NCBI GenBank assembly: GCA_950295325.1
Contig: OX485806.1
Coordinates: 51,765,169 to 51,829,168 of the forward strand
DNA length: 64,000 bases
DNA from: Polytrichum commune
Taxonomy: Eukaryota; Streptophyta; Polytrichopsida; Polytrichales; Polytrichaceae
Direction: 5' to 3'
Shown here: positions 24,675-37,739 of the stretch, piece after piece
How positions within the stretch are numbered: the stretch's first letter is position 1
Layout: the number at the start of each line of letters is the position of its first letter
Program-made: the position numbers and the translations under genes
Notes under the pieces: model-generated
What the model saw: only the letters and a program-made list of their open reading frames with translations
Database searches by the model: none
What the model was told of the DNA's origin: nothing

Positions 24675-24858
24675 AGTGTGGGTTACCATTTGGAGTTACG
24701 TGTTGCTTATAATTTTTTACTGAGAGTGACATTTCTTAACCGAATAACATAAATAGTTAGTGTGCACACACCAGAATATGATATAACTTAGTTGGTAAAA
24801 AACGATCACGTCAGTAAAACGTTATGGCAACACGTAACTCCGAATTGTAACCCACTCT
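24675..24858. mobile_element. MITE of about 184 bp with long terminal inverted repeats
   Basis: The left end AGTGTGGGTTACCATTTGGA (from 24675), continuing GTTACGTGTTGC, is matched by the reverse complement of the right end at 24858 (AGAGTGGGTTACAATTCGGA, then GTTACGTGTTGC). The similarity continues to TTTTACTGA, giving arms of roughly 50 bases. The middle has no coding capacity. The target duplication is unclear, so superfamily is not assigned. Confidence 0.7.
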
Positions 24859-24869
24859 GATTTAGTGCA

Positions 24870-25780
24870 GCTGGAGGCGGCTGGTTTGGCCCCTTGCTAC
24901 TTACCGTACCTTTGCTTACATGATGTTAGGGCTCGAAATGATGGCAAAAAATTAATGACAACTTCAGATAGATAACTAAATCAGTTGTTAACCCAGTACA
25001 ATGTTTTGTTGCACACATAACATGAGCGTCCAAGCATACCTCTTATTAGAATTGCTTTAAATCCTGGTTTTATGAGCTGTAAATTTTGTTCAATTAGTGC
25101 CTGGCATTCAAACAAACGTGACAGTCACTTATTAAGATTTAAACATTGGAATCAATTATAGCAACTTCTGTGTTTACAGAGTCAAGTTGTCATTGGAGCA
25201 ATAAACATCCAACTAGAGACTACGTTGAAGGTGGTTTAGCATGTCATTCAAAGAGGTCTCGACATAAATACATGACAGTATCCAAATTTGGAAGCTCTAA
25301 ATCCTCAAGAGAGTCTACTCAAAAGCATCAAAACTTCTGAGCTCATTTACTTCATATTAACAATTCAAAGGCAGTGTATACATCTGCAACCCCTCTTAGC
25401 CACTTAAACACACAACAAAGGTCAAGGACTGCGGATCACAAGAGCAGAAAATATAACAATGTCAACCACTCTAAACAGCCACAAATTATATTTACAGTGA
25501 GGCCTTTTTCTGAGTCAGGTCCATCCTCAAGATGAGGACAGGAGCACCAGCACCCTCATGTTACTTCAAGGACTATCCCTACTTGTCCACCCAACAGGCT
25601 AACCTTCGAGAGCCACATGATTAGGTTGAAAATGCAACCCCAAGACCCCCTCTGAAAGAGTCTAGCCACCAGGTTTTGATGTCAAACAAGGACCAAGGAA
25701 TGTATTCCCTAGGCAGAATTACCTAGCATCAAGGGAGAGACAACCAGGAACTGTAGCTTTTGAGAAGCTAAATCACAGAT
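24870..25780. other. no gene; downstream region of the ubiquitin-conjugating enzyme gene
   Basis: AT-rich sequence without a convincing reading frame. The part next to 25787 probably includes the 3' untranslated region of the minus-strand UBC gene. I could not fix its end. Confidence 0.4.
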
Positions 25781-25786
25781 TAAGCC

Positions 25787-27899
25787 TTAGAGGTCAGCAT
25801 GACCAGCCATCTCTTCATCACTAGACATGTACTCTTCTTCCTCACTGGCTTCACCATCGCTGCTATCTTCCTCTGGGCACCTTCCTATGTCTTCTGCTTT
25901 GGCATATCTTTCACAATACTCTGGACAGATAAATACGAGACTTTGTTATAGTCAGAACAGAAGACTGTCTTCATGCAACCTGGCATTCATATCAAATATT
26001 TGGGAGGCTTTTCATCACCGTCAAAAACTCAGGTAGTCATATTAAAGGAATACACGGAAAGTACTTTCAAACTCAAGATGGAAGCACCTTTCACTTTCTG
26101 CTCATAATGCTCACGATCTCGCATCATCAATGCAGCAGCTTCACCATTCAATGGATCAGTAGGATTTGGGTATAGCAGAAGCTGAGGCAAAAACACTTCA
26201 AATACGTTGATGAGATCTGCAGTGCACAACAGAGAGTCAACAATTGCAGTGCGGCCTTACAAGCCATTAAACTTTCAGGAGAAATTGATGTATACAATCC
26301 ACTGGAGCAAGCATGAGAACAAATGACAATTCACTGATGAACAAACCTCGAAGGTAGAAATCCAATGAATTCCATATGTGAGACAATTACATCCAGTTAC
26401 AAGGGGGTTGTTTTAGTCATTGACTGACAAAAACCCTCACCAAACATAGGACTCCAAGTCTGATTGATGACATCCAAGCACACAGATCCTGACCTGCACC
26501 CACCAAATGTGCAATCATTACCACTCCTCATTTCCAGAGAATAGAACCCAATTCATAGACATCAACTGCATTTAATTCTCTACTAGACGCAGATGTAATA
26601 CAAAATTCCATGGCCACAAAACGAAAGCTTCAAACAAGGTGCTAATCTGCTTGGTTATGAAATATATCCTTGCAAGATACTCAATCAATTCATACACCAC
26701 ACTGATCGTAACTTTCCGATGCCATGCTGGAGTCAAGGTAATCAGGATAGAGGCTCAAAATAATATATTCAGTCTGGAAGAAACAAAATAAAAGAGGAAA
26801 AAAGTGTTACATTTCGTCAACATTAGGATGAAAAATCCTGTTGACAAATCCGATGGAAGGAGACTTGTACGGATACGCCTCCGGTAATTCAACCCGAATT
26901 TTCCATGTCCCCTCTTGATACGGGCCTGCCACACAGAAGATTAACATCGAGTCAGCGCCACAGACATAGCTAGATGCCCAGCTCAGACAGTCCCGTCAGA
27001 GACACTAGTGTTGCGTCTCAGAAGTAACACAATTTCTTTAAAAATTAGAAGGCCACAGAAAACGTCAAGAATGTTCCCCAACTAATATCATTCTTCAAGC
27101 CAAATGACACTGAGTAATTGGAGTACAAGGAACATCTTCCAACTCTTTCCTTGTGCACAACATGAACATTTCATGACTGAAACATTACTCCGTTATGTTT
27201 GGTCACATACACTTTGCACACAAGTATCATGCGCACAGTGCTTTAAAGCAAGAAGCAATATCCTAGTTTATATTAGGAATCCAAGACACTGCTTTAGATT
27301 CGGAACTTCAGTCCAGCCATCACAGCCAAGTGCCTTGCATCTCATCGTTTACCAGAAATCATCAAGTAGCTACCTACTTGGCCTCCAAAGGACACATGTA
27401 CGAAAATGGAGGAAGGTGAAGCGTACTATCACGTGGCCCGTGAAATTCGACGTAGAACTCGCTCATTCCATCATTGACCATCTCCACTTTGTAGTCACTC
27501 ATCATCCTAAGCAAGCAGACATACTCGAAGCGTCAGATACAGAGGGACTTGACAGGAATCGGAATACAAAATGCAGAGAATAGCAAAATAACGAGGTTTG
27601 CAGTACAGGTATACGGAGTGACCCCTGACTTACTAATCCCACCAACAAGGTGGAAAAAGCGTGCCTGACTACACCACAAAAGGAGGGGCACGTGCGCCAA
27701 GAGTCAATAGAAAGATACCCTGAAAAACAAGACAGAGTATATAAACACAAGGAGAGTCGTGGAGAGGGGAACGGCTTTTCGCACACAAAGCCTGTCGCCA
27801 ACCAACATGAGAGGGGGACAGAGAATAGCAGATAGTGTTTGCGGGGGAGGCTTACAACTTCATAACATCCATTTCCCGTCGCTTACTTGGGGACGACAT
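25787..27899 (-). CDS. ubiquitin-conjugating enzyme E2, UBC4/5/6 (UBE2H-like) type, six coding exons
   Basis: Accepts ubiquitin from E1 on its active Cys and passes it on with E3 ligases. Exons on the minus strand: 27899-27856, 27506-27427, 26925-26811, 26493-26441, 26216-26088, 25920-25787, all with GT donors and AG acceptors and consistent phase, giving 184 residues. The protein starts [20 protein letters not shown]. It has the HPN triad at residues 74-76 (FHPNVDEM) and the catalytic Cys85 in [17 protein letters not shown]. The C-terminal tail is acidic ([15 protein letters not shown], then EEMAGHADL). Length and motifs fit the plant UBC4/5/6 group, homologous to animal UBE2H. The start is chosen because MSSPSKRRE is the family N-terminus. 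The frame has no damage, so it is probably a live gene. About 250 bases of 5' sequence separate it from a repeat at 28166. Confidence 0.95.
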
Positions 27900-28165
27900 C
27901 ACGGAGCGAGGTCACACGAAGATTGAAGTATCAGCAATCCTGTGCAAAAGAACACTAAGGACTACCCTTGCTCGAGGCGTCAAGTAAAACAGCCGGCTGC
28001 AATCACAATCACCTGAAAACAAATGTCTCGGAATCCAGACTATGTGACAATAATGCGATATGCAGCAAGGGAAACAGATGAGCTCTGTTGGGAGGGGAAG
28101 CCAGACGCAAAAGGAAGCTCTGGGCGCCGGCTCCACCGCTCGGAGTCGGGCCCATGGGTTTAGGG

Positions 28166-28251
28166 TAAATTCGTTGTATATGTTTTAACTCTCATCTTAC
28201 TTATGTTTTTGTATTCCCTCAATAATATTATAAGTTTACGACATCTATCAT
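28166..28251 (+). repeat. 86-bp direct repeat, left copy
   Basis: Begins TAAATTCGTTGTATATGTTT and ends GACATCTATCAT. It is matched over 86 bases with a single difference (ATT against ATG near the end) at 29750-29835. The two copies bracket the SWIM relic. Confidence 0.85.
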
Positions 28252-28252
28252 A

Positions 28253-28278
28253 AGTTTATATTAGGAATCCAAGACACT
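28253..28278 (+). repeat. 26-bp copy of an intron segment of the UBC gene
   Basis: The 26 bases starting AGTTTATATTAGGAATCC are identical to 27265-27290, which lies in intron 2 of the UBC gene (upstream of the 26925 exon). It sits directly beside the 86-bp repeat. Confidence 0.75.
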
Positions 28279-28289
28279 ACATGCATGTG

Positions 28290-29640
28290 AATGCACTAAG
28301 CGATTCATGAAAATATTCAACAAGCGGAAGAGATTGACAATACACAATCCGCATGCAAAAAGCTAACGTCATGGTAGAGAGAATACAGACTGATCCACCA
28401 AGTAACCTTGAAGGTATCGATGATGTTGGTATGGAATTCCTCATCCGTAGCTAAACAATACATGAGCAGTGGTATGCAGTAAATTTAGGCACTGAGTGTT
28501 GTGAGTGTGAGGATAGAGTGTCTATCTGCAAACATCTTCTTGTTGTAAAAAAGTTGGTGGACGAAGAATTCACAGATTTGAAGCGTATATTATCTATTGA
28601 AGAAAATGGATTTGTAAACCATTTAGATGATGTGGGAGAAGATGATGTAGTTTCTCTTCCACAAAGCCCTGAATTTAACCCTCCATTATAATCCATGGAT
28701 GATATTGGTGTACAAGACGATAGTCTTGGTATTGTACAAGGTGAAGCATCAGAAGTTGAGGATGTTCCTCAAATCCAAGTTCGGTTAGCGAAGTTAAATG
28801 ATCTATATGTTGAGTTGGGTCGAGATTTTTTCACAACAGATCAGATCAGAACTGTATGTTTAGAACATATAAAAAATGCAATCAAGAGGTTGAATGCCAT
28901 AAAAAAAGAACTTCAATTTGTCTTCAACCCTCAATTAGTTCCTAGACGTATTTTTTTACCTCGTGCTGGTAGTAATATTGCTTCAATTGAAGCCAATGTA
29001 TCGAGGACCAGGTTTTGACATGGGAGGCTAGGAAATCCAAAAACAAAGATCCAGTTGGTTCAAATGGGGACACGAGCCCCTCACAAGCATCAGGTACTCA
29101 TACTACATTATGATTTATTGAAATTGGAATTAAATAAATTGGAATTGTTATTTAATAACATGATTTTTTTGTTTCGAATCTTATGATATGTAGGACCATC
29201 AATAATTAGAACCACTGCATTGGCACGATCTAAAACAACAATAGAGGCTCGGCGACAATAATCAATGGCTCGGAAGCGGAAGCGGATGCTACTTCCTAAA
29301 TTGTGTAAGCAAAAATGTCGTGTTTGTGGAGATCACAATTTGTTATGTGAAGGGGAGCAAACTAAGGAATGCCATAATTGTGGGAATGCAATTGTATGAG
29401 GCGAGTTTCAAACCGGTTCCATTGGGATGGATGGTTCTTTTGTTGGGCAGTTGGTGGAGCTTCACAACGAGAATGCAAATATTTAGCAACCGGGAAAACT
29501 AGTCAACTACAACTTCTCAAAAGATGGGAATGATGCACAATCCTACACCCTTCTTATAGAACACAATGGCGAATCCATATCTGGGATAACCTTACCAGAT
29601 GAATACATTAGATTTGCTTGACCTTGTAACATCATTGTAA
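28290..29640 (+). pseudogene. MULE-like relic with SWIM zinc finger (second family)
   Basis: A plus-strand frame around 28440-28690 reads YEQWYAVNLGTECCECE, then ICKHLLVVKKL, the CxCx(n)CxH pattern of a SWIM finger, usually found at the C-terminal side of a MULE transposase. A further open segment (28695-29018, DIGVQDDSLG then a helical LNDLYVELGRDFF region) and a Cys-rich stretch (CKQKCRVCGDHN near 29310) follow with stops and frame changes. The transposase core itself is absent. The type of SWIM differs from copy A. It is bracketed by the 86-bp direct repeats. Confidence 0.55.
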
Positions 29641-32600
29641 TCCAATTATTTAATGTCATTTAATATGCTTATGTAATTGAATTCCTTGCATTATTGGAAT
29701 TGTATTTTTTTGGAGCTATGAGATATTATTCCATAACATTTATATTGCTTAAATTCGTTGTATATGTTTTAACTCTCATCTTACTTATGTTTTTGTATTC
29801 CCTCAATAATATGATAAGTTTACGACATCTATCATATTAATGAGAAGACAAGACCACGATAATAAGACCATTTAACATATTAATGAAAAGATGACATCTT
29901 AATAATACGATTTTTTTATGTCTTCCAAAATAAGTCTCAGCCTTCTGTGTAACTTGCAAATTTATCGAGTTAATGGAATGTCTGGTCAAATGAGCTTTGA
30001 TCGACTTTCAAGCCCAAGCGTTACCACGAGTTTTATGAGTCCCTGAAGTGGCCTTCAACCTCCTGTGTGAAGTGGCCCCAGCCTGGGGCTTGCTCTCTGA
30101 TCCCCGGGCCCACCGCCCGCCCCCCTTTACCCCGTTGCCATGTTGGCAGCCCGAGGTAGCTGCCCGGCCCGATCTGGGCCGTCGATTGTGAGGGGGCGCC
30201 TCCATGGCCCATATTGAATATGCACCTGGGGCCATGGAGCGCCCCAGTGACATGGATCGGCTTTCGACCACCTGCCCGCTGCCTCGACTGGGCAACCGGC
30301 CCGACGGGTCAACTTTTCGCTATGGTCACAGTCGACGAGGACGAGGCATGCCATCCGTCGACGTCTTTTTGGCATATCAATTCCATCAGTTGTTGGAGGA
30401 GTGTTGTGTACCAATAACTAGTCCTGAGCAAGAGTCCTCAAGGTGGCAACCAAGAGTTTGTCGAAGAAGTTCCTCATTGCTTGTCCTGCACACGTTCTGT
30501 GTACGCTCAGTAATCCAAGAGATGAATCAAAGACTTGCTGAACCCTTTACCATCCTTTATTGTTTTGGGTTGGTAGCATACTTGGTTTGTTACCTCACAG
30601 GTAAACCAACGAAGATGCAGGTTGTGTGAAGTAGCCGAATGGATGTGCAAGGGAAGGGTTTCTCTGCAGTTTTAGTAGGGTCTTGGACAAGACTTCGTCG
30701 ATTGTGAACTGAATCTGAAGTCTCACACCATCACTGAAGGCGTTTCGGCAATAGGTGAGGCCCGAGAGGCAGGGCATCATCAGAAATATGGACACCGAAA
30801 GGCGGGAGCCCCAGAGAGGGGCCTTATTTCCGATAATGCCCTGTCTCAAGGGCCTTACTGTACGCAAAGATCTTGTCATGTTTCCTTGGAAGCTTCCACG
30901 TCCTTGAAGGTGGCCACAGTAGGACCTTCCATGGTGAGTGGGAGTTATGACAATGAGTGGGAGTTTTGGGAAAACACGATGGCCCCCAGGAAAGGTAGAG
31001 GGAGTTTATTTAAAGTGACGTGCCCTATAAAAACAAAGAGAAAATCAGATTAGGTCTTGATGACTACATCGATGTCTAAGTTGAAATTTGCATTTGTCAT
31101 AAAGTGAAAATAACCCTACAAAACATAAGAATTTCAACTTGGCCTATCATTTAAAAGAGACTTCTACAAAACTGCACATGACAAGAAAGTCAAAATAAAT
31201 AAATAAAAATCTCCCATCAATTGACATGGGCTCTTGGGAACAATATGTCATTGTTTTGAAGAAAATGTCATCCTATATTCTACAATCTAGCAAGCAATGA
31301 ATGTTGGATGGTTTTTGTCCCATCCCCAAATGCCTTACCACTCATCTATCTTACCATCAGCTTTTGTTAATGAAGCTCCTCATGCCCTCATAGCTAAGAC
31401 TAAAAGCAACCAGTCAAAAAGGTAGGAGGCGACCCTTTTGAAGGTCCTATATTCTTGCCTCATCTCTAGGTACTAATGATCGGGCCGGTGCTTGAGGTTT
31501 CAAATTTTACTTTTAAACCATGCTACATCGTTAGCCAACTAGGCTCGGGACTAGATAGCGTCGATGGTGTGAAGGCCATGTGTTTAGAACCAACTTTTAG
31601 GCTTAGCTAAAGTCAAGTGGGAAAGGGACATAAGTCTCTACTTTCATTGATCTTGTCATCAATCTTTGAATCAAAATGATGTGAAGCTTGAAGGGACTAG
31701 GATATTTCATAAACACTTACACACATTTGTCAAGTAAGTGTGTCCATCCTAATTCTTGGAGTTTTGAATCATTAAAAACTACATTGAGGGGGGAATCAAA
31801 CGCAATGGTCATTCAACTTAATTTTCTCTTACGCATGTTTTTGTTTAGAAACGAGCTATACCAAATATTTGATTTTCTATGGCATTGAATTGGTGTGCCA
31901 TGTTAATTTGAGTGGTCTTCATGCTTGTCATGCAAATTATACTCAATATTTGTGATTTATGTTTATGTTAAAATAGTTGGAATCTCCCGCACTTATACAA
32001 ATATCTTGTGCAAAATTGAAGGATTGTTTAGGAAGTAAAAAACTCCCAATCGTGTGTGCTCACAACTACATCGCATGTCACATCGCATATGCAAAGAGCT
32101 TCATTCCCCATGTAAACCACCATACAAATGCTTTTGAACCCTAAACTACCATGCAAATTTACAATTCAGACATTTTATCGACTATATTGCTGAAATTTTC
32201 CCAAGACACCTAGTTTATGCCTTGGGATCAACACTCTATGTTGGGTCTGTTTGAATGATTGAGCACGATTACAGTCTACTCACCATTATACCCCCACACG
32301 AAGTTGGCTATGTTGATCAAAAGTTGTCACCACATTGATCATTATTGAAATTTGACAAGACATTCTGAGTTTTTTTCGACTGGCAATCCTTCATTTTGCC
32401 CCAACCTCTATTTACTACAATGAGAGGCCCTTAAAGCGTTGCCCACATGGTTTGTGCTAATTTTGGGCCTTTTTATTAGAACAATTTCTCAAGAAAATTC
32501 ACTTAGGTTAGCAAATGGGTGAGAAACATGCCCATCAGGAAATATTTTAATTAAAAAATTTGTGACTCCTATAAAGTGTCAATGTGCACTACAACACCAA

Positions 32601-33055
32601 GTCTTTTGGTGTCACATGGGGGGGGGGTCCCATTAATGTTGAACTATTAGGTAAAAACCATCTCAAAAATCAACCTTATACCACGTTAAGAGTCCTTTAT
32701 GGACTAAGGATATTGTTCACCTTTTGTGGAACACTCCTTACACCGCCAATAAATCTTGGATCAACCATCGTGATTGGTCAAATTTGGTATTATTCTTAAA
32801 TCGTTTTTACATTTTTCTTAGACCGCCATTAAGATTGCCCAAAGTGGTGGTATATTGTACTTAATATTGCATATGGGTTAGTGATTTTAATCAATGGCAT
32901 ACTTAATGCATCGTCACACTCATGGGTGTTGCTTTCAATTGGTGTTATTTTAAGGCTCAATACACAACAAACAACATGATGGTTGTGTTGGCCATCGTAC
33001 CATTTTTTCCCACCATTTCAAAAAGTTTGGGAGATCATGAATGCAAATTTTTAAC
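29640..33055. other. no recognised gene
   Basis: It holds the right copy of the 86-bp repeat (29750-29835) and a GC-rich island at 30030-30370 in otherwise AT-rich DNA. It also holds an unrecognised minus-strand frame at 30595-30879 (for example SDGVRLQIQFTIDEVLSKTL). The rest is AT-rich with no visible protein family. Confidence 0.4.
29750..29835 (+). repeat. 86-bp direct repeat, right copy
   Basis: Partner of 28166-28251, one mismatch. It follows the SWIM relic directly. Confidence 0.85.
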
Positions 33056-33419
33056 GTGTCGGAACACGGGATCCACAAAAGGATCCAGTTAAGCGTTTTT
33101 AATGCTTAATCCGGTTGTTCGGATGATCCGAGTATCGTTCCAGGGACCCTATGAAGTGTAAGATGGTAGATACTCTCCTTCCCTGTTTGAAAATCAACCA
33201 CCAAGCGGAATGGCCTTTCCGTTTCCGGATGGTTACTTGGAGATCCTCACTTCCGGGACTTACCTTCCGGATGAACCATTAAAGCTAAGACTTACTCCTA
33301 CTCCTACCCCTCAATCCCTACCTCCAATGATGATTTGGCTCATCCGAGAAAGATGCCCCGATATGGTCATGTTCCGATATTCCTTCACAACCAGTCCGGA
33401 TCAACTTAATCCGGCCTGG

Positions 33420-34030
33420 TAGGTTATACAGAGAATCCGTAATGTATGCCCGAAACTACAATGACAGATTGATCTGGATCCGCCCAGGGTCTATAAATCC
33501 GGGATAACTGGGCGACCCGTGTCGCTCTTCAAACTACCCCTCCCAGATACTGTGGGACCTCATCGGAAGGTCGGATGGCATAAATTCAAGTACCCCTTGC
33601 AACCTTACCTAGTCCCAACAACGGCTTTCCAACATAGAAGTTATACATGCAAACGAACCAGCGAGGTTTCACTCCCACTACACCTCAGAAATGATCAGCT
33701 CGATCCGGCATCCTAACTTATCCGGTTTCTCTCCTTCTTCCAATAAACCGTTCTGGCTACAGGTGATTGGGGTCCAATAAATCTAGGATAACTGGGCGAC
33801 CGCTTTTCATACTACCCCTCCCAGGTTCTGTGGGACCTCATCAGAAGGTCGGATGGCGTAAGTTCGAGTACCCCTCGCAACCTTACCTAGTCCTAACAAC
33901 GGTTTTCCCACATAGAAGTTATACAGGCAAACGGAACAGCGAGGCTTCACTCCCACTACACCACAGAAGTGATCAACCCAATCTGGTAGTCTGAATCAAT
34001 CCGGGCCTTTCCCTCTTGTTTTGTCATGGC
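33420..34030 (-). repeat. two tandem repeats of about 288 bp
   Basis: The block starting ATAAATCCGGGATAACTGGG near 33490 recurs as ATAAATCTAGGATAACTGGG near 33777. Shared inner words include CTGTGGGACCTCATC and GTTATACA(T/G)GCAAACG. The inverted counterpart at 40070-40850 has three units, so unit number varies. Confidence 0.8.
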
Positions 34031-34399
34031 TTCCTAACGATTCTATTTTCTTTGATACTTTGACATTCTCCGGACTGTTCATGCACAAACACACTAGGGC
34101 TTTAGAGAATCAAAGTTTTTTTGAGTAGAAAGCACAAAACAACAACAAGGGAGAAGAAGACACCTTCTCCAACTTCACAACATCCTAAATAGTAGCTCCT
34201 ATCCCTAACTAAAGTGGCAGCGCAGTTGGCTGCGCTGAAAAACCTTAGCTGAGATAGTGCTCCGGAACGGCGCCTTTGCAGAATTCTCGGATCTCAGATC
34301 CTATTTCTACGCTGATACAAAATTTGAACTACCTCATCCCTACATGATCTCCAATTCCTAATTTAAGTGGTTCGGTGCTTCTTTATCGCCTTCCTAGCC

Positions 34400-35880
34400 T
34401 TAGACTGGCCTGTTGATCCACTGATTCCGGACGCCCCTTCACCTGGGGTCAGGAACCTCCTCTCCTGGAGTCGAGTGAAGATTTTGTGCATGTTGGGAGA
34501 GGGGTTGACCTCCTCATCAGACTCTTCAGCCGCTGAGGGCCTTGTTTGCTCTCACGATCCGTCTTTCGAGCTCGAACGCTCCAGGGTCGGCACCTTCTTC
34601 TTCTTCTTCTTCTTTCGGGCGCTCTGCCGTGGTGAATGATCGCTCTCCGCCGTCCTCTCCCTGTTCCAGCCACACGCGGTTGGGGTGATCCTTCGCTCCC
34701 GAATCGTTAGTGCTTGAGAAGGTGGGTGTCCCCATGGCTCCACAATCATGTAGTTGGGTGCGGGCAGTTGCAAAACTTGTGCAACATGGGCCTTTCCACG
34801 ATCCGGAGTCTTGGCTCTATCCGGAGTCCTAGCCCTTTCCGACATTGGGGATTGGACCTGTCCTGACTTTGCCGAGTGTTATGTATTCTTCCTTCGAATT
34901 GGAGGCGACCGGGCCCTTTCCGGAACTGGAATCTTTTCACGATCCGGAACTTTGTCGGATTCCTGCTGCTTCAATGTCCTTGCGGCTTGGCTAGGCCCAA
35001 CGATGGCCTGGGAGGTTGGGGCAAACTCTACCTCGCCTATCACTTTGTAAAGTGTGGCCGTGGGTGATCTGGGCATGCCTGGATCTATCGTCCGCCTCGG
35101 GGTTCCGCGCAGGGGTAGGAGCTTCTGTATCTCCTTTAGCATGTCCCTCATCAACCTTGAGTACTTGACTAGGATCTGCAGGGTTTGTCTGGCCGAGGAG
35201 GGATCCGCCGTCTCCATGAGCTTGTCGTACAGATGAGCATTATTGACAATCTCTCTGGGGTGTCCAACCAGGTCCTGAACTCGGTTCAACACTACCGTAT
35301 GTCCCGCCTGATAGCGGCGGATCTCCTCACTCTTCTGTGCAAGCTCCCGAGTCATCTCTACCACCTGTGCGACCAATTCAGCCTTTTCAATCTCCAGTGC
35401 CTCCACCTTCGACCGGTCTGTCTTCTTGGCCAATTCCCAGAGAATGTTTCTAGGCCCGCAGTTGTCCAACGCCCTGCTTATGCCCCGGGTGATGTGCTCC
35501 AGCCTAAAATATTGATTCCGAAGGTTGGTCAGCTCCTCCCGGACTCGCTTGAAGGGGGTTTCTGGATATTCGAAGAAGGATATGTCGATGTCCCTCCAGT
35601 GCGGTTCCCTACTTGGACCTGCCTCGTCTCGGGGTTGCGAAGCGGCTGTTTTCCTTGAAGGGGGTGGGTGTGGCAGGAGGCGACTCGGGGATGGTGGGGT
35701 CACTCAATGACTCTTCTGTTCCGGCCTTTGTCGGCTCGATCTCCGGACCCAACTTGTAGGCGACCTCGTCTTCTGCAATCGTTAAAGCATCCTCCTCCGC
35801 CTCGTTGACGCACCCATTCTGTTGGTAGAGGTGGAGAATGTACGAGGAGAGAGGAGAGGGTTGTGGGAGCCGGTAAATGC
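34400..35880 (-). pseudogene. gag-like coiled-coil protein with RS/TP-rich tail, left copy
   Basis: The minus-strand frame 35703-34879 (274 residues) starts in a Pro-rich stretch and continues with EPHWRDIDISFFEYPETPF. A long Leu/Glu-rich coiled-coil region follows (LTNLRNQYFRLEHI, then KVEALEIEKAELVAQVVEMT) and a basic Arg/Ser/Pro tail (VPDREKIPVPERARSPPIRR). In other frames the tail goes on with repeated ARTPDRAKTPDRGK-like units and a Lys-rich run. I do not recognise the family. Position and composition suggest a structural (gag-like) protein of a mobile element. The right copy (36331-39665) is homologous and retains a longer N-terminus. Confidence 0.55.
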
Positions 35881-37739
35881 ATGGAAGTCCGGATTAAAAG
35901 CCAAACCGGTCTTTAGAGTAGGAATAACTAGTATGTTTTGATTAGAATAAGGGAATTTAGGGTAGCTTAGTCGTTTTAGGAAATAACTCTTTGCACGTAT
36001 GTCCAATCGCAATAAAATGGTTAAAACGGCCCTCTTAGCCTAGCTGGAACCGTACCCAAAATGTCGTTAAATAACCGTCAGCTCCGGAAGCGGCCGGAGT
36101 AATGACAATTGTACGGGAATAGGGCGGTTACTGTAAACGGTTACCCTAGGCAGTTATGGGCCAAACTCGGGGAGGACGGGGGCACTTAAGGGAAATCAAC
36201 CCTCCCTTTGAGCCATTTGCGTAGTGCGACAATACCGACAGAAATAGTGGTGAGGAACTTTTTTTTTGTCGAATCATCAGCAGTTGGATTACTGAGATTC
36301 TACTTTAGGACGGACAGGGATTAGTGCACAATGTCAGAAGTGCTGGAGGACGAGGATCTTGTTCCAATTCCCCTTAAAAATGTAGCGCCTACTATTCCGA
36401 CTCGGGAGTCAGAGCTGAAGGAGCTAATAGAGGACCTCACCCGGATGGGATGCGAGGGCCTTCTGGCGAAGCCCTGGAATTTGCGGAGTGAGGCCACATT
36501 GAGAGAATTTATGTCGGAAAGAAGGAATCAGTGGGAGAGGACAATGCGATAGGTTCCGGAACAGTGGACTGCAGAAGTTTGGGCTGATGTCTATGGGTTC
36601 GCACTGAGGAGGGGCGAAGGGTGGGCAAACCGGAAGGATACTTATTTTGTAGGGAAGTTCAGAACGGAGCATGATCCGAAGGATGGGTTCCATCCGGGAG
36701 ATTGCCAAAACCCTAGGGAGCGTAGGATAATAGAATTTCTCCTCCCTATTGTCTACTCGGAAAAACCCAAGAGATTGAGCATCACAATGGCCAATACCAT
36801 CTTCGGAGCCCTGTCCGGAACGCGGCCGGTCAACTGGGGCAACTCATCCAAGAATTGGTGGAGAAGTCGATCCCCCACATCGGAAAGAAACCCTCTCCCC
36901 TTACATTTTTCATCTCTATCAGATGAATGGGTGCGTTAAGGAAGAAGAGGAGGATGCCTTAACAATTGCGAAGGACGAGGTCGTCTACAAACTCGGGCTC
37001 GAGGTTGAGTTGACAGACGCCGGAACGGAAGAATCATTGAGCGACCCCGCCGTCCCTGAGCCACCTCTTGTCGCACCCACCCCCGAAGCAAGAAGAGTGG
37101 CCACTCCTCAGCCCCGAACCGAAGCCGGCCCAAGCAGGGAGCCGCACTGGAAGGACATTGACTTGTCCTCCTTCGAATATCCGGAGACCCCCTTCAAGCG
37201 AGTCCGGGAGGAGCTGACTCAACTCCAGAATCATTATTTCCGGCTGGAGGATATAACCTGGGGCATAAGCTTGTCTGAATCGCCCACGGCCCGGATTTAC
37301 GAAGTGATAGGCAAGGTGAAGCTCGTCCCGATCGCCCAGACCACTGTCAGGCCCAGCCAAGCCGCAGGTACGCCGAGGCAGAAGGAGTCCGGAAGAGCCC
37401 GGGATCGCGAGACACTACAAGAGAAACAAGGGTTTTAAGTACAGTGTTTTAGCATGCATGTGCTAATTGGACCAACACTTCATGAAAAGAAGGAAATCGA
37501 CATGTTTCTAGTATAAGTGTTGAAAAATAGTCATTGTGGACACATTGACGCCCCGATATTGTTTATAAGACAACTCACATCGTCCTATAAACAATCAGAC
37601 AATTTGCCCAATAGATTGTATGAATTATGGTCGGTAATTTTTATTGCGTATGTGGAAAATCATGTACACATTAAATAGTAGACAATTTCTAGTATATAAT
37701 AAATAAAATTCCATTAATACTAAAATAAAATTCTATAAA

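Larger units (their letters stand above)
33056..35880 (-). mobile_element. unidentified element, left copy (minus orientation)
   Basis: Its outer end at 33056 (TGTCGGAACACGGGATCC) mirrors the outer end of the right copy at 41293. Sequence similarity, including the tandem repeats and the gag-like gene, continues inward to about 35880, where the copies stop matching. No reverse transcriptase, integrase or transposase is visible. The outer end, TGTCGGAACACG, would fit the CA end of an LTR read on the minus strand. A non-autonomous LTR element missing its 5' LTR is therefore one option; the class is undetermined. Confidence 0.6.

Noticed and set aside
27104-27583. Plus-strand frame of 159 codons across the UBC gene
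   Set aside because: It is the antisense of UBC exon 2 and its introns; the minus-strand exons have splice sites and family motifs.
30008-30414. Open frames on both strands in the GC-rich island
   Set aside because: Overlapping frames in all directions as expected from GC-rich sequence, with no recognisable domain.
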